Shown here in pieces: positions 10,994-20,946 of a DNA stretch of 64,000 nt (position 1 is the first letter of the stretch; every line of letters starts with the position of its first letter). The stretch spans positions 1 through 64,000 of the forward strand of contig JADZEK010000081.1 in NCBI GenBank assembly GCA_020850595.1. Direction: 5' to 3'. The notes below the pieces were generated by a model. The model saw nothing but the letters and a program-made list of their open reading frames with translations, ran no database searches and had not been told where the DNA came from. Position numbers and translations under genes: made by a program. This DNA comes from Anaerolineales bacterium (lineage in GTDB: Bacteria > Chloroflexota > Anaerolineae > Anaerolineales > UBA6663).

Positions 10994-10999
10994 ATTGTA
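10994..10999 (-). promoter_or_regulatory. -10 box (TACAAT) seven bases before a start codon
   Basis: Reading the minus strand, TACAAT is followed by TTGGGGC and then ATG at 10986. Spacing predicts transcription starting at about the A of ATG (leaderless). Confidence 0.45.
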
Positions 11000-11029
11000 A
11001 TCTACCGCGCCAGGCGGAACCAATCCAAG

Positions 11030-11035
11030 TATAAT
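11030..11035 (+). promoter_or_regulatory. -10 box (TATAAT) for the SDR gene
   Basis: TATAAT 38 bases before the ATG at 11074 leaves room for a leader with the strong site GGAGGAGG (11061-11068). No good -35. Together with the minus-strand box at 10994-10999 it makes a compact divergent promoter region. Confidence 0.45.
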
Positions 11036-11073
11036 CCCCGTGTATCGGTCGGATTTGAGTGGAGGAGGTGCGC

Positions 11074-11787
11074 ATGGCGGCTGATCCGGTAGTCCTCATC
11101 ACCGGCGCGACCGGCGAGTTTGGCCCGTATGTGGCGCGGGCCTTCGCCGCGGCCGGGGCGCGCCTGGCCCCTACCGCCCGCGCCCTCGACCAGGCCGAAA
11201 AGCTCCTGGCCGATTTGGGGTTGAGCGCCGCCCGCGGCCTGCCCGCCGTGGTAGATGTGACCCAGGCCGCCAGCGTGAAAAGCTGGGTGGAGGCGGTGCA
11301 CGCCCGGTGGGGGCGGGTAGACGTGTTGGTGAACATCGCCGGCGGCTACAAACCCGGCAAGCCGGTGGCCGAGCTGGAGGAAGCCGACCTGGATTTCATG
11401 TTCAACCTCAACGCTCGTTCGGCCTTCCTCACCTGCCGCGCCGTGGTGCCCCTCATGGCGGCGCAGGGCGGCGGCAAGATCATCAACGTCGGCGCCAAGG
11501 CGGCGCTGGCCGCGGGTAGAAAACAGACGGCCTACGCCATCAGCAAGGCGGCGGTGCTGCGCCTGACCGAGGCGCTCTCGGCCGAGGTGCGCGAGCAGCA
11601 CATCAACGTCAACGCCGTCATCCCCAGCATCATTGACACGCCTGCCAACCGCGCCAACACCCCCAACGGCGACTATGCCAAGTGGGTGGCCCCCGGCGAC
11701 CTGGCGGCGGTGGTGGTCTTCCTGGCCTCCGAAGCGGCGCGCGCCATTCACGGCGCGGCCATCCCAGTCTACGGCCTGGTGGGCTAG
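11074..11787 (+). CDS. SDR family oxidoreductase
   Basis: 237 residues from ATG 11074, chosen because GGAGGAGG (11061-11068) sits 5 bases upstream; a GTG at 11059 precedes that site and is unlikely. Rossmann nucleotide site 'VLITGATGEFGPYVARAF', the 'NIAGG' motif and catalytic 'AYAISKAAV' (Tyr and Lys). Where most relatives have the catalytic Ser in a 'NIGS/NVSS' segment, this protein reads 'IINVGAKAALAAG', so the Ser appears to be replaced. The C-terminal 'VVFLASEAARAIHGAAIPVYG' is typical for the family. Activity may therefore be reduced or altered; substrate unknown. The next gene follows after 61 bases. Confidence 0.82.
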   Translation: MAADPVVLITGATGEFGPYVARAFAAAGARLAPTARALDQAEKLLADLGLSAARGLPAVVDVTQAASVKSWVEAVHARWGRVDVLVNIAGGYKPGKPVAELEEADLDFMFNLNARSAFLTCRAVVPLMAAQGGGKIINVGAKAALAAGRKQTAYAISKAAVLRLTEALSAEVREQHINVNAVIPSIIDTPANRANTPNGDYAKWVAPGDLAAVVVFLASEAARAIHGAAIPVYGLVG

Positions 11788-11848
11788 GGGCCGGGGTATA
11801 CCATTAGGCGCCGTTGGCCGTCGGCATCGGCTATAGAAGGAGGCCGCC

Positions 11849-12862
11849 ATGGTGGGGAGCGTGTCTCGGCGTCTCACGCGGCGGCGCAAGGTGGGCTACG
11901 CCCTACTCGCGCTGCTAGCCGTCCTGTTGGCGATGCTGGCCTTTCTGGCGCTGGCGCCGCCCAACCTGGGCGCGCTCCGCTCCCAGCCCGACCCGGCGCC
12001 CGACTACGCCGCGGCCGTGGCGCGCGTCAGCGCCCTCCAGGCCGCAGAAGCCCCGCTCATCAACCCGGAGTGCGCCACGCGCCTGCTCACCCACGGGCAG
12101 GCCACCGCCCGCGTCACCGCCTTCATCCACGGCTACACCAACTGCCCACAGCAGTTTGCCGACCTGGGGCAGCAGTTCTACGACCTGGGCTACAACGTCC
12201 TTATCCTGCGCATGCCCCATCACGGCCTAGCCGACCGCCTGACCGATGACCTGACCAACTTCACCGCCGAGGAAATGGCCGTCTTCGCCGATCAGGTCGT
12301 TGACCTCGCCGCCCCGCTGGGCGACCACCTGACCGTGGTGGGTCTCTCCGGTGGCGGCACCATCGCGGGCTGGGCGGCGCAGCAGCGGCCGGAAGTAGAC
12401 CAGGCGGTACTCATCGCCCCCGGCTTCAGCCTCAAGCTCATTCCCGACTCGGCTACCCAGTTGTTCATCAACGTGGCGCTGCGCCTGCCCGACCGCTTCT
12501 CGTGGTGGGACCCCACGCACCCCAACCCGCCCCCGGGCGGGCCAATGGGCCACGCCTACCCGCGCTTCTCACTGCACGGGTTGGCGCAGCAACTGCGCCT
12601 AGGCCTGGCTGTGCGCGCCCTGGCCCGCCGCGCCGCCCCAGCCGCCGCCGGCCTCCTGCTCATCACCAACGCTAACGACATCTCGGTGGATAATGCCGTG
12701 GCGGCCCAGGTGCTGGCTGACTGGCAGGCGCACGGGGCCACGGTAGACAGCTTTGAGTTCCCGGCCAACCTGCGCCTGGGGCATGACCTGATTGACCCCG
12801 GTCAGTCTGATCAACAGGTGGCCCTGGTCTACCCGCAGTTGATCGCGCTGATTAACCGGTAA
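11849..12862 (+). CDS. Membrane-anchored alpha/beta hydrolase
   Basis: 337 residues. A basic N-terminus and one transmembrane segment (about residues 15-38) should hold the enzyme at the membrane with the catalytic domain outside. The nucleophile elbow is 'VVGLSGGGTIAGWAA' (Ser about 166), an early oxyanion-loop segment 'AFIHGYTNCPQQF' resembles esterase/monoglyceride-lipase types, the acid is probably the Asp in 'ITNANDISVDN', and the catalytic His lies in 'RLGHDLID' near the C-terminus. AAGGAGG precedes the ATG. Substrate unknown; an esterase/lipase-like role is inferred. Confidence 0.82.
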   Translation: MVGSVSRRLTRRRKVGYALLALLAVLLAMLAFLALAPPNLGALRSQPDPAPDYAAAVARVSALQAAEAPLINPECATRLLTHGQATARVTAFIHGYTNCPQQFADLGQQFYDLGYNVLILRMPHHGLADRLTDDLTNFTAEEMAVFADQVVDLAAPLGDHLTVVGLSGGGTIAGWAAQQRPEVDQAVLIAPGFSLKLIPDSATQLFINVALRLPDRFSWWDPTHPNPPPGGPMGHAYPRFSLHGLAQQLRLGLAVRALARRAAPAAAGLLLITNANDISVDNAVAAQVLADWQAHGATVDSFEFPANLRLGHDLIDPGQSDQQVALVYPQLIALINR

Positions 12863-12965
12863 TTCCCCGCCAAGCGGGCCGCGCAACCGGCCGCCGCGGG
12901 CCGCGTAATACTGTGTGCCGGGCCGGCCGCGCGCTGTGGAGCGCAGCGCCCGCCCCGCGGACGGA

Positions 12966-13571
12966 GTGCCAGGGTTGGACGAGTTGGTGCGGCGCGCGCG
13001 GTCGGGCGACGATGACGCCTTCAGCGCGCTGGTCGAAGCCTATCAGACGCCGATCTACAACCTGTGTTACCGCATGTTGGGCGAGGCCGGTGAGGCCGAA
13101 GATGCGGCGCAGGAGACGTTTTTGCGCGCCTACCAGCAGCTCGCGCGCTATGACCCCACGCGCTCCTTCAAGACCTGGCTGTTCGCCATTGCCAACCACC
13201 ACTGCATAGACCGGCTGCGCAAGCGCCGCCTGACGTGGCTGTCGCTGGATGACGACCTGCCGCCGCACCCGGCGCTCAACGAGCCGGGCCTGGGGCCGGA
13301 GGAGGCCAGCGTGCGCCGCGAGCAGACCGAGATGCTGCAAAAGTTGCTGGCGCACCTGCCGCCCGACGACCGCGCCGTGGTGGTCATGCGCTACTGGTAC
13401 GACTTTTCCTATGAAGAGATCGCCGAGGCCACCACGGCCACGATCAGCTCGGTGAAGAGCCGGCTGCACCGGGCGCGCGGCAACCTGGGCGAGATGTTGG
13501 CCGGGGCCGCGCCCGATCGCCGAGCCGCCGGCCGCCCCGCGCTGCGGGTCGAAAGTGGAGGCGGGCCGTGA
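12966..13571 (+). CDS. ECF-type RNA polymerase sigma-70 factor
   Basis: About 201 residues. Region 2: 'LVEAYQTPIYNLCYRMLG', 'AEDAAQETFLRAYQQL', 'FKTWLFAIANHHCIDRLRKR'. Region 4: 'LLAHLPPDDRAVVVMRYWYD' and the helix-turn-helix 'SYEEIAEATTATISSVKSRL'. The start is uncertain: an earlier in-frame GTG at 12915 adds 17 Pro/Arg/Ala-rich residues that do not look like protein; GTG at 12966 ('VPGLDELVRRA') fits the family better but lacks a good ribosome site. The stop overlaps the anti-sigma start, so sigma and anti-sigma are translationally coupled. It probably controls its own operon. Confidence 0.88.
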   Translation: MPGLDELVRRARSGDDDAFSALVEAYQTPIYNLCYRMLGEAGEAEDAAQETFLRAYQQLARYDPTRSFKTWLFAIANHHCIDRLRKRRLTWLSLDDDLPPHPALNEPGLGPEEASVRREQTEMLQKLLAHLPPDDRAVVVMRYWYDFSYEEIAEATTATISSVKSRLHRARGNLGEMLAGAAPDRRAAGRPALRVESGGGP

Positions 13572-14152
13572 TGGCCGAGCCGAAGGAGGCTGAGGCTGTG
13601 AACCATAAGCCTTTCCAAACCGCCATGCAGGCTGTGCTCGATGGCACGGTGACGCCCGCCGAGCGCCGCGACCTGGAAGCGCACCTGCTCGGGTGCGGGG
13701 CGTGCCAATCTGAGTGGGTGGCGCTGAGCGAAGTGCACCGGCTGTTCAAGGCCGAGCCGCCGGCCGCCCCGCGCCGCGGGTTCAGCGGGCGCTTTCAGGC
13801 GCGGCTGGCGCAGCGCCGCTCGCGCCCGCGCCTGCTGGGCGGGGCCGTGGCGCTGGGCCTGGGCGCGGTGGGCCTGGCGGCGCTGGTGGTGCCGCTGGGG
13901 TTGGGCGCGCTGTACGCCGCCTGGCGCGTGGCGCAGCAGCCCGCCACGACCTTGGCGCTGTACGCCAGCGCCGCCGCCGCGCGCTCGGTGCTCGAGACGC
14001 TCTTGACGGCGCTCTTTATTGCCGCGCGTTCGCTGGTGGAGCCGGCGCTGACCAACCCGCTGGCCTGGCTGGCGGCGCTGGCGGCGTTGGTCCTCACCGG
14101 GGTGTGGCTGTACTTGATGCGGACGGTGCTGCCGGAAGGAAGGCTGCGATGA
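13568..14152 (+). CDS. Anti-sigma factor with zinc-finger (ZAS-type) domain
   Basis: 194 residues (GTG 13568, or the adjoining ATG 13571; GGAGG lies at 13557-13561). The N-terminal cytoplasmic domain has the zinc-binding H-x3-C-x2-C motif 'HLLGCGACQSEW' (about residues 38-49), used by ZAS anti-sigma factors to hold their ECF partner. Two hydrophobic segments follow (about 93-120 and 165-185), so the protein can carry an outside signal across the membrane. It overlaps both neighbours by four bases. Confidence 0.85.
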   Translation: MMAEPKEAEAVNHKPFQTAMQAVLDGTVTPAERRDLEAHLLGCGACQSEWVALSEVHRLFKAEPPAAPRRGFSGRFQARLAQRRSRPRLLGGAVALGLGAVGLAALVVPLGLGALYAAWRVAQQPATTLALYASAAAARSVLETLLTALFIAARSLVEPALTNPLAWLAALAALVLTGVWLYLMRTVLPEGRLR

Positions 14153-15189
14153 AGCGTGGGGTGGTAATGCTCGGGCTGGCGCTGGCGGCGCTGCTGGCGG
14201 TCGGGGCGGCGGCGCGCCCGGCCTACGCCGCGGGCTGTGACAACGACAAGCGCGTGATGGGCGGCAGCTATAGCCTGCCCGCGGGCGAAGTCCTCGACAG
14301 CAACCTGATCGTGCTCGGCGGCAGCGCCAGCATCGCCGCCGGGGCCACGGTGCAGTGCGCCCTGGTGGTCGTGGGCGGCAGCGCCGATGTGGCCGGCAGC
14401 GTGGCGGGCGACGTGGTGGTGTTCAGCGGCGATGTCACGCTGCAAAGCACGGCCGTCATCGGCGGCGAGCTGGCCACCATTGGCGGCACGGTCAACCGCG
14501 CCGAGGGCGCGGTGGTGACCGGCGGCGAGAGCCAGGGCCTGAACTTCGGCGACGGGCAGCGCTGGCCGACGGTGGTGACCAACTCACCGTTTTACGGCCT
14601 GATCGCGATTTGGGAAGGCGTGTTCCAAACCTTTATCGCCGCGCTGGTCATGGGCCTGCTGGCGCTGCTGGTGATTGTATTCTGGCCGGAGCAGACCAAC
14701 CGCGTGGCGGCGGCCATCACCAACGCGCCCGCGGCGACCGGCGGGCTAGGGCTGCTCACGCTGGTGGCCGTGCCGGTGTTGCTGGTGTTGGTTACCATCA
14801 CCATCTGCCTGATCCCGGTGGCGCTGGTGGCGGCGGTGATTTTCGCCGCGGCCATCATCCTGGGCTGGATTGCGCTGGGGCAGATCGTGGGCGCGCGGCT
14901 GGCCGCCGCGTTGAGTCTGCGCCAGCTCAGCCCGGCGGCGGCGGCGGCGCTGGGCACCGGCGCGTTGTGGGTAGCCACCAGCGCCGTGGGCCAACTGCCG
15001 TGCATCGGTTGGGTGGCCTGGGTGGTGCTGAGCGCGGCGGGCCTGGGCGCGGTCACGCTCACGCGCTTCGGCACGCGGCCGTACCTGCCCGCCCCTTTCA
15101 GCAGCGCCCCCCCAGCCGCGTCGAGTGAGCCGCTGCCCCCCGCGCCGCCAGAAGTTCCGGCCGATGCGCCAGACGCGCAGGCGACCTAG
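14149..15189 (+). CDS. Membrane protein with polymer-forming (bactofilin-like) repeat domain
   Basis: 346 residues from ATG 14149, which overlaps the anti-sigma stop (ATGA) and has GGAAGG upstream. Signal peptide (1-26), then a right-handed beta-helix-like region (about 30-125) of Gly/Val/Ala repeats ('NLIVLGGSASIAAGATVQ', 'VVVGGSADVAGSVAGDVVV') like the polymer-forming cytoskeletal/bactofilin family, but exported. Four hydrophobic segments follow (about 150-300), and a Pro/Ala-rich tail. As third gene of a sigma/anti-sigma operon it may be an envelope-stress structural or sensing component; that role is inferred. An intrinsic terminator follows. Confidence 0.8.
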   Translation: MKRGVVMLGLALAALLAVGAAARPAYAAGCDNDKRVMGGSYSLPAGEVLDSNLIVLGGSASIAAGATVQCALVVVGGSADVAGSVAGDVVVFSGDVTLQSTAVIGGELATIGGTVNRAEGAVVTGGESQGLNFGDGQRWPTVVTNSPFYGLIAIWEGVFQTFIAALVMGLLALLVIVFWPEQTNRVAAAITNAPAATGGLGLLTLVAVPVLLVLVTITICLIPVALVAAVIFAAAIILGWIALGQIVGARLAAALSLRQLSPAAAAALGTGALWVATSAVGQLPCIGWVAWVVLSAAGLGAVTLTRFGTRPYLPAPFSSAPPAASSEPLPPAPPEVPADAPDAQAT

Positions 15190-15208
15190 CGCCAGGCGTG
15201 TGAATCAT

Positions 15209-15249
15209 GACCGAGGCGGGTCGGCTGTTGGACCCGCCTCGGTCTGTTT
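15209..15249. terminator. Bidirectional intrinsic terminator
   Basis: 14-bp perfect stem (15209-15222 with 15231-15244, 8-base loop) followed by 'tgttta'. It lies between the end of the sigma operon and the convergent cupredoxin gene. Confidence 0.8.
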
Positions 15250-15259
15250 AAGGCGCTGG

Positions 15260-15673
15260 TCAGGGCACGACGTGGATCAGGCCGCGCGCCTCGGGGTGCT
15301 CGCGGCAGAAGTAGCCATAGTCGCCCGCGGCCTCAAACGTGAAGCTGAACGTGCCGCCGGGCGCCAGCGGGCCTGAGTCGAACCCGGCCGCGTCCTCCGG
15401 CGTGCCTTGCACTACGCTGTGCGTCACGCGGTCACCGTTGGTGAACACGACCGTGCTGTGCGCGGCCACGGCCAGCGCTTCCGGCGCGAAACTCGCGGCG
15501 GAGAGCGTGACGCTCAGGCCCTCGGCGTACGGCGTGACGGGCGCGGTGGGCGGCGCCTCGCCGCGTGGGGTCATGGTCGGCGGGATCGGCGTGGGCGTGG
15601 TAAAGATGGGGCCGCACCCGGCCAGGGCCAGCGCGGCGAGCAAGCTCAAGCAGACCAGGTGTCCGAGTCGCAT
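15260..15673 (-). CDS. Cupredoxin-domain (plastocyanin-like) lipoprotein lacking the axial Met
   Basis: 137 residues. Lipobox 'LALAGC' (Cys20), then a Thr/Pro linker 'TTPTPIPPTMTP' typical of Chloroflexota lipoproteins, then a cupredoxin domain (about 52-137). Type-1 copper ligands are seen at His85 ('RVTHSVV'), Cys123 and His126 ('YFCREHPEARG'). In amicyanin-type proteins the axial Met sits three residues after the second His; here that residue is Ala129. A copper site with a non-Met axial position, or weak copper binding, is therefore possible. Probably an electron carrier on the outer face of the membrane. Likely leaderless: TAGAAT is 6 bases before the ATG. Confidence 0.85.
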   Translation of the reverse strand: MRLGHLVCLSLLAALALAGCGPIFTTPTPIPPTMTPRGEAPPTAPVTPYAEGLSVTLSAASFAPEALAVAAHSTVVFTNGDRVTHSVVQGTPEDAAGFDSGPLAPGGTFSFTFEAAGDYGYFCREHPEARGLIHVVP

Positions 15674-15679
15674 CCGGCC

Positions 15680-15685
15680 ATTCTA
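15680..15685 (-). promoter_or_regulatory. -10 box (TAGAAT) six bases before a start codon
   Basis: On the minus strand TAGAAT is followed by GGCCGG and then ATG at 15673; no Shine-Dalgarno. Leaderless expression is inferred. Confidence 0.4.
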
Positions 15686-15698
15686 CCGCAGGCCGCGC

Positions 15699-16625
15699 CT
15701 AGCTCAGCGCCAGGGGCAGGCTGGGCAGCACGCGCCGCAGCGTCTCGGCCAGCGCCTCGGCGGCGGCGTTGGGCGGGCGGCGCTTGTGCCGGATGAGCGT
15801 GATCTCCCAGTCGGGCAGGCGCGCCGGGCGGCCGTTGGCCTCCAACACCGTCAGGGCCACCAGATCGCCTGCTTCTAATTCGCGCCGCGCGGCGATGGCC
15901 GGCACCACGCTGAGGCCCGTGCCCGCCAGCAGCATCCCCTTCACCAGTTCCACCGGGCTGAGTTCCATCCATGGCCCGGCCTCGGCCTCGCCCACGGCGG
16001 CGCGCACGCGCTCCAAGAACGATTGGCAGGCCGGCCCCCAAAACGAGACCAGCACCTGCGCCCGCGCCAGGTCGGCCAGGCTCACGGCTGGCCGCGCGGC
16101 CAGCGGGTGCTGCCGCCCGGCCGCCACCAGCAGTTGCCCGCGAAAGCGCGCCACACTCTCGATCTGCGGGTGCAGGCTCGGCCCGGAGATCAGCGCCAGG
16201 TGCGCCACGCCGTCCAGGATTTGCCCCGGCGCCTCGCTGGAGTGGACCGAGCGCACGCGCACCTCGACGCCTGGATGGCTGCGCTGGTAGGCCACCAGCG
16301 CCGGGGCGAACAGGTATGCCCCGGAGGTGACCGTGACGGCCATGGTCACGCTGCCGCGCTGCCCGGCGCTGGCCGCGCGCGCCGACTCGGCGCCCTCGCG
16401 CAGCACGTCGAGGGCGCGCTCGGCGTAGACCCGGAAGGCCTCGCCCGCCGGGGTCAGGGCCACGCCGCGCCCCTGCCGCTCGAACAACGGCGTGCCCACC
16501 GCGGCCTCCAACTGGCGCAGTCGGTCAGACACCGTGGCCTGGCCCAGGCCGAGTTCGGCGGCGGCGCGGCTCAGCGAGCGGTGCCGGGCGATGACGCTGA
16601 ACAGGCGCAGATGGTCAGTGTTCAT
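15699..16625 (-). CDS. LysR-family transcriptional regulator
   Basis: 308 residues, usual length. N-terminal winged helix-turn-helix 'RHRSLSRAAAELGLGQATVS' with 'RLRQLEAAVGTPLFERQGRG' (about 13-60), then the periplasmic-binding-protein-like effector domain (about 90-300) beginning 'GSVTMAVTVTSGAYLFAPAL'. Members of this family usually regulate a divergent neighbour; here both neighbours are on the same strand, and the gene starts 19 bases after the downstream end of the DUF2834-type gene, so the target is not evident. Effector unknown. Confidence 0.92.
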   Translation of the reverse strand: MNTDHLRLFSVIARHRSLSRAAAELGLGQATVSDRLRQLEAAVGTPLFERQGRGVALTPAGEAFRVYAERALDVLREGAESARAASAGQRGSVTMAVTVTSGAYLFAPALVAYQRSHPGVEVRVRSVHSSEAPGQILDGVAHLALISGPSLHPQIESVARFRGQLLVAAGRQHPLAARPAVSLADLARAQVLVSFWGPACQSFLERVRAAVGEAEAGPWMELSPVELVKGMLLAGTGLSVVPAIAARRELEAGDLVALTVLEANGRPARLPDWEITLIRHKRRPPNAAAEALAETLRRVLPSLPLALS

Positions 16626-16644
16626 GGCCCGATGCGCCGAAGGT

Positions 16645-17007
16645 TTAGGGCCGCGCCCGGCGGCGGGCCAGCGCCGCTTGCCGGGTGATGAGGAATAGCG
16701 GGAACATGACGCTGATGGCGATCAGGCCGGATAGCGCCAGGTAGACCCACACATGCTTGATGCCCAGCCGCCGCGCCTCCACTACCATGAACAACCAGCC
16801 CGCCAGGAGGTAAAAGAGAATGTCGTTGGAGATGGAAGCCGCAGCTGGGTTGGCATACGCCGCGGCGATGAAGCTGGGCAGGCCGCCGTTATCCGGCTGC
16901 TGAAAGAACGCGAGGTTGTGTGACCACGTGGCGAACAGCGCTACGAGCGCGATGCCGGCGTAGGTCGCGCATAGCAGTTTGTCGGCGCGGGTCAACGAAC
17001 CGCTCAC
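16645..17007 (-). CDS. DUF2834-type small membrane protein
   Basis: 120 residues from GTG 17007, which overlaps the stop codon of the upstream gene (GTGA, 17004-17007). Longer upstream frames would run through that gene and are not credible. Three hydrophobic segments: 'LLCATYAGIALVALFATW', a middle one around 'DILFYLLAGWLFMVV', and a last one around 'ALSGLIAISVMFPLFLI'. The 'TWSHNLAFF' motif and layout match DUF2834 membrane proteins, whose function is unknown. It is translationally coupled to the DUF1304-type gene. Confidence 0.78.
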   Translation of the reverse strand: MSGSLTRADKLLCATYAGIALVALFATWSHNLAFFQQPDNGGLPSFIAAAYANPAAASISNDILFYLLAGWLFMVVEARRLGIKHVWVYLALSGLIAISVMFPLFLITRQAALARRRARP

Positions 17008-17363
17008 CGCGCCAGCCAGACCAGGATGAGCGTGATCAGCGCCGGCAGCGCCTGGACGTACAGGATACTGCGCTTGGCCGTCAGGCCGCCGTACAGCCCC
17101 GCCACCAGCACGCACAGCAGGAAAAACACCTGCACGCTCCAGCCCGCTGGGCCGAGCAACACCCCCCACAGCAGCCCGGCCGCTAGAAAGCCGTTATACA
17201 GTCCCTGGTTAGCGGCCAGCGTGGCCGTGGCCTTCGCCATCTCCGGCGTCAGGCCGAAGGTTTTCAGCCCCCGCGGCTTGGTCCACAGGAACATCTCCAG
17301 CACCAGAATGTAAATGTGCAGCGCCGCCACCAGCAGCACCGCGATCCCGGCCACAATCGTCAT
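17004..17363 (-). CDS. DUF1304-type integral membrane protein
   Basis: 119 residues, four predicted membrane segments. The N-terminal 'ALHIYILVLEMFLWTKPRG' and 'ANQGLYNGFLAAGLLWG' are hallmarks of the DUF1304 family; function unknown. First gene of a two-gene unit with the DUF2834-type protein, which overlaps it by four bases. Its promoter must lie in the pyrimidine-rich (plus strand) interval upstream. Confidence 0.85.
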   Translation of the reverse strand: MTIVAGIAVLLVAALHIYILVLEMFLWTKPRGLKTFGLTPEMAKATATLAANQGLYNGFLAAGLLWGVLLGPAGWSVQVFFLLCVLVAGLYGGLTAKRSILYVQALPALITLILVWLAR

Positions 17364-17440
17364 AGACTGATCCTTCCCTCACCCGGATGGCGCGGCAGTG
17401 TACACCCGAAGGAAGGGCGACGAAAGAACGCGACCAGCCT

Positions 17441-17597
17441 GGGCCTGCTCCGCCCCTCGCCCTCACCCAAACTTGGCCCTCCCACTCTTCACCTCCCACG
17501 TCTCACTTCCACCGCTCTCCTCAACCACCTCCTCCAACCTCCGACCTGCGACCTCCACCCCTCGCCCTTCCCGATACCTCCCCTCGCGCCCTCGGCA
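17441..17597. other. C-rich, G-poor tract upstream of aconitase
   Basis: The 300-bp interval between the DUF1304-type gene and aconitase holds no gene. From about 17441 to 17597 the plus strand is almost entirely C, T and A; in 17461-17580 only about 9 of 120 bases are G while C dominates. Such C>G bias resembles Rho-utilisation regions for plus-strand RNA, or on the other strand a purine-rich tract. Short frames inside are Pro/Ser/Thr-rich and not credible. Confidence 0.5.
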
Positions 17598-17626
17598 TTG
17601 TTGGATGCGCCGCTCCTGACTATAAT
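17598..17626 (+). promoter_or_regulatory. Sigma-70-type promoter for aconitase
   Basis: TTGTTG (17598-17603), 17-base spacer, TATAAT (17621-17626). The predicted start near 17633 leaves a 30-base leader with GAGAGGAAG before the ATG at 17667. Confidence 0.65.
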
Positions 17627-17666
17627 CCCATCATCATTAACAGAATTCTGAGAGGAAGACCCCGTC

Positions 17667-20393
<2,727 letters not shown>

Positions 20394-20404
20394 CCGTGAG
20401 TCTG

Positions 20405-20442
20405 AAAGAGCCGGGAGGCAGACCACCTCCCGGCTCTTTTTG
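20405..20442 (+). terminator. Intrinsic terminator after aconitase
   Basis: 14-bp stem (20405-20418 with 20426-20439, 7-base loop) ending in a run of T (20437-20441). Confidence 0.88.
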
Positions 20443-20504
20443 CGCTTCCGGGTCGCCACGGTTACAGTAGCGGCCTCACTCACTACCCCAGGGAGACCGT
20501 TACC

Positions 20505-20870
20505 ATGAAAGTCGCGTATGTGTTCGCCACCTCGGGCCACACCGCCAGCTACAAGCTGGGCAAGATGATCCTGCCGCAGATGGAAGACGACCGGCACGGC
20601 GTGGAAGTGGTCGGGATGATGTTCTTCGACGACAACAACTACGTACTGCGCGCGGGCGACCCGATCGGCGAGCGGCTGGCCCAGGTGGCGGCCCGGACCG
20701 GCACACTGCTGATGATGTGCGACCAGTGCGCCCTGGAGCGCGGGTTGGCCGAGGGCGAGCTGGGCCAGTGCGTGCCCAAGCACACCGTCGCGGGCGTGCG
20801 CGTTGGCTGCTTCCCCGACCTGTACGTCGCCCTGGCCGGCAACCCGCCCGACCACATCATCACGCTGTAG
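20505..20870 (+). CDS. DsrE-like family protein
   Basis: 121 residues. The N-terminal 'MKVAYVFATSGHTASYKLG' and the alpha/beta layout match DsrE/DsrF-like small proteins associated with sulfur transfer. Cysteines that could carry sulfur occur in 'LLMMCDQCALERG' (about 69-72), 'ELGQCVPKH' and 'RVGCFPDLY'. Expected in the cytoplasm. AGGGAG precedes the ATG and there is a possible TACAGT -10 near 20463. It stands alone between two terminators, so there is no operon partner to suggest the pathway. Confidence 0.7.
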   Translation: MKVAYVFATSGHTASYKLGKMILPQMEDDRHGVEVVGMMFFDDNNYVLRAGDPIGERLAQVAARTGTLLMMCDQCALERGLAEGELGQCVPKHTVAGVRVGCFPDLYVALAGNPPDHIITL

Positions 20871-20884
20871 GTGGCTCCCAAACG

Positions 20885-20921
20885 AAAGCCGCCCGGTGGT
20901 CAGGGTCACCGGGCGGCTTTT
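20885..20921. terminator. Intrinsic terminator
   Basis: 14-bp stem (20885-20898 with 20907-20920, 8-base loop) ending in TTTT. It lies between the rightward DsrE-like gene and the leftward glutamine synthetase gene and has an A-run on the other side, so it can serve both. Confidence 0.85.
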
Positions 20922-20946
20922 GCGTTGCGGCGTGACGGGCCGCGGC

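Noticed and set aside
12906-12911. TAATAC as a leaderless promoter for the ECF sigma gene at GTG 12915
   Set aside because: Only three bases separate the box from that GTG, too close for transcription to start at it; it could instead serve a start at 12966.
13714-14148. Long in-frame upstream extension of the polymer-forming protein
   Set aside because: It lies entirely within the anti-sigma gene in another frame and is an Arg/Gly/Ala-rich shadow; ATG 14149 overlapping the anti-sigma stop is the credible start.
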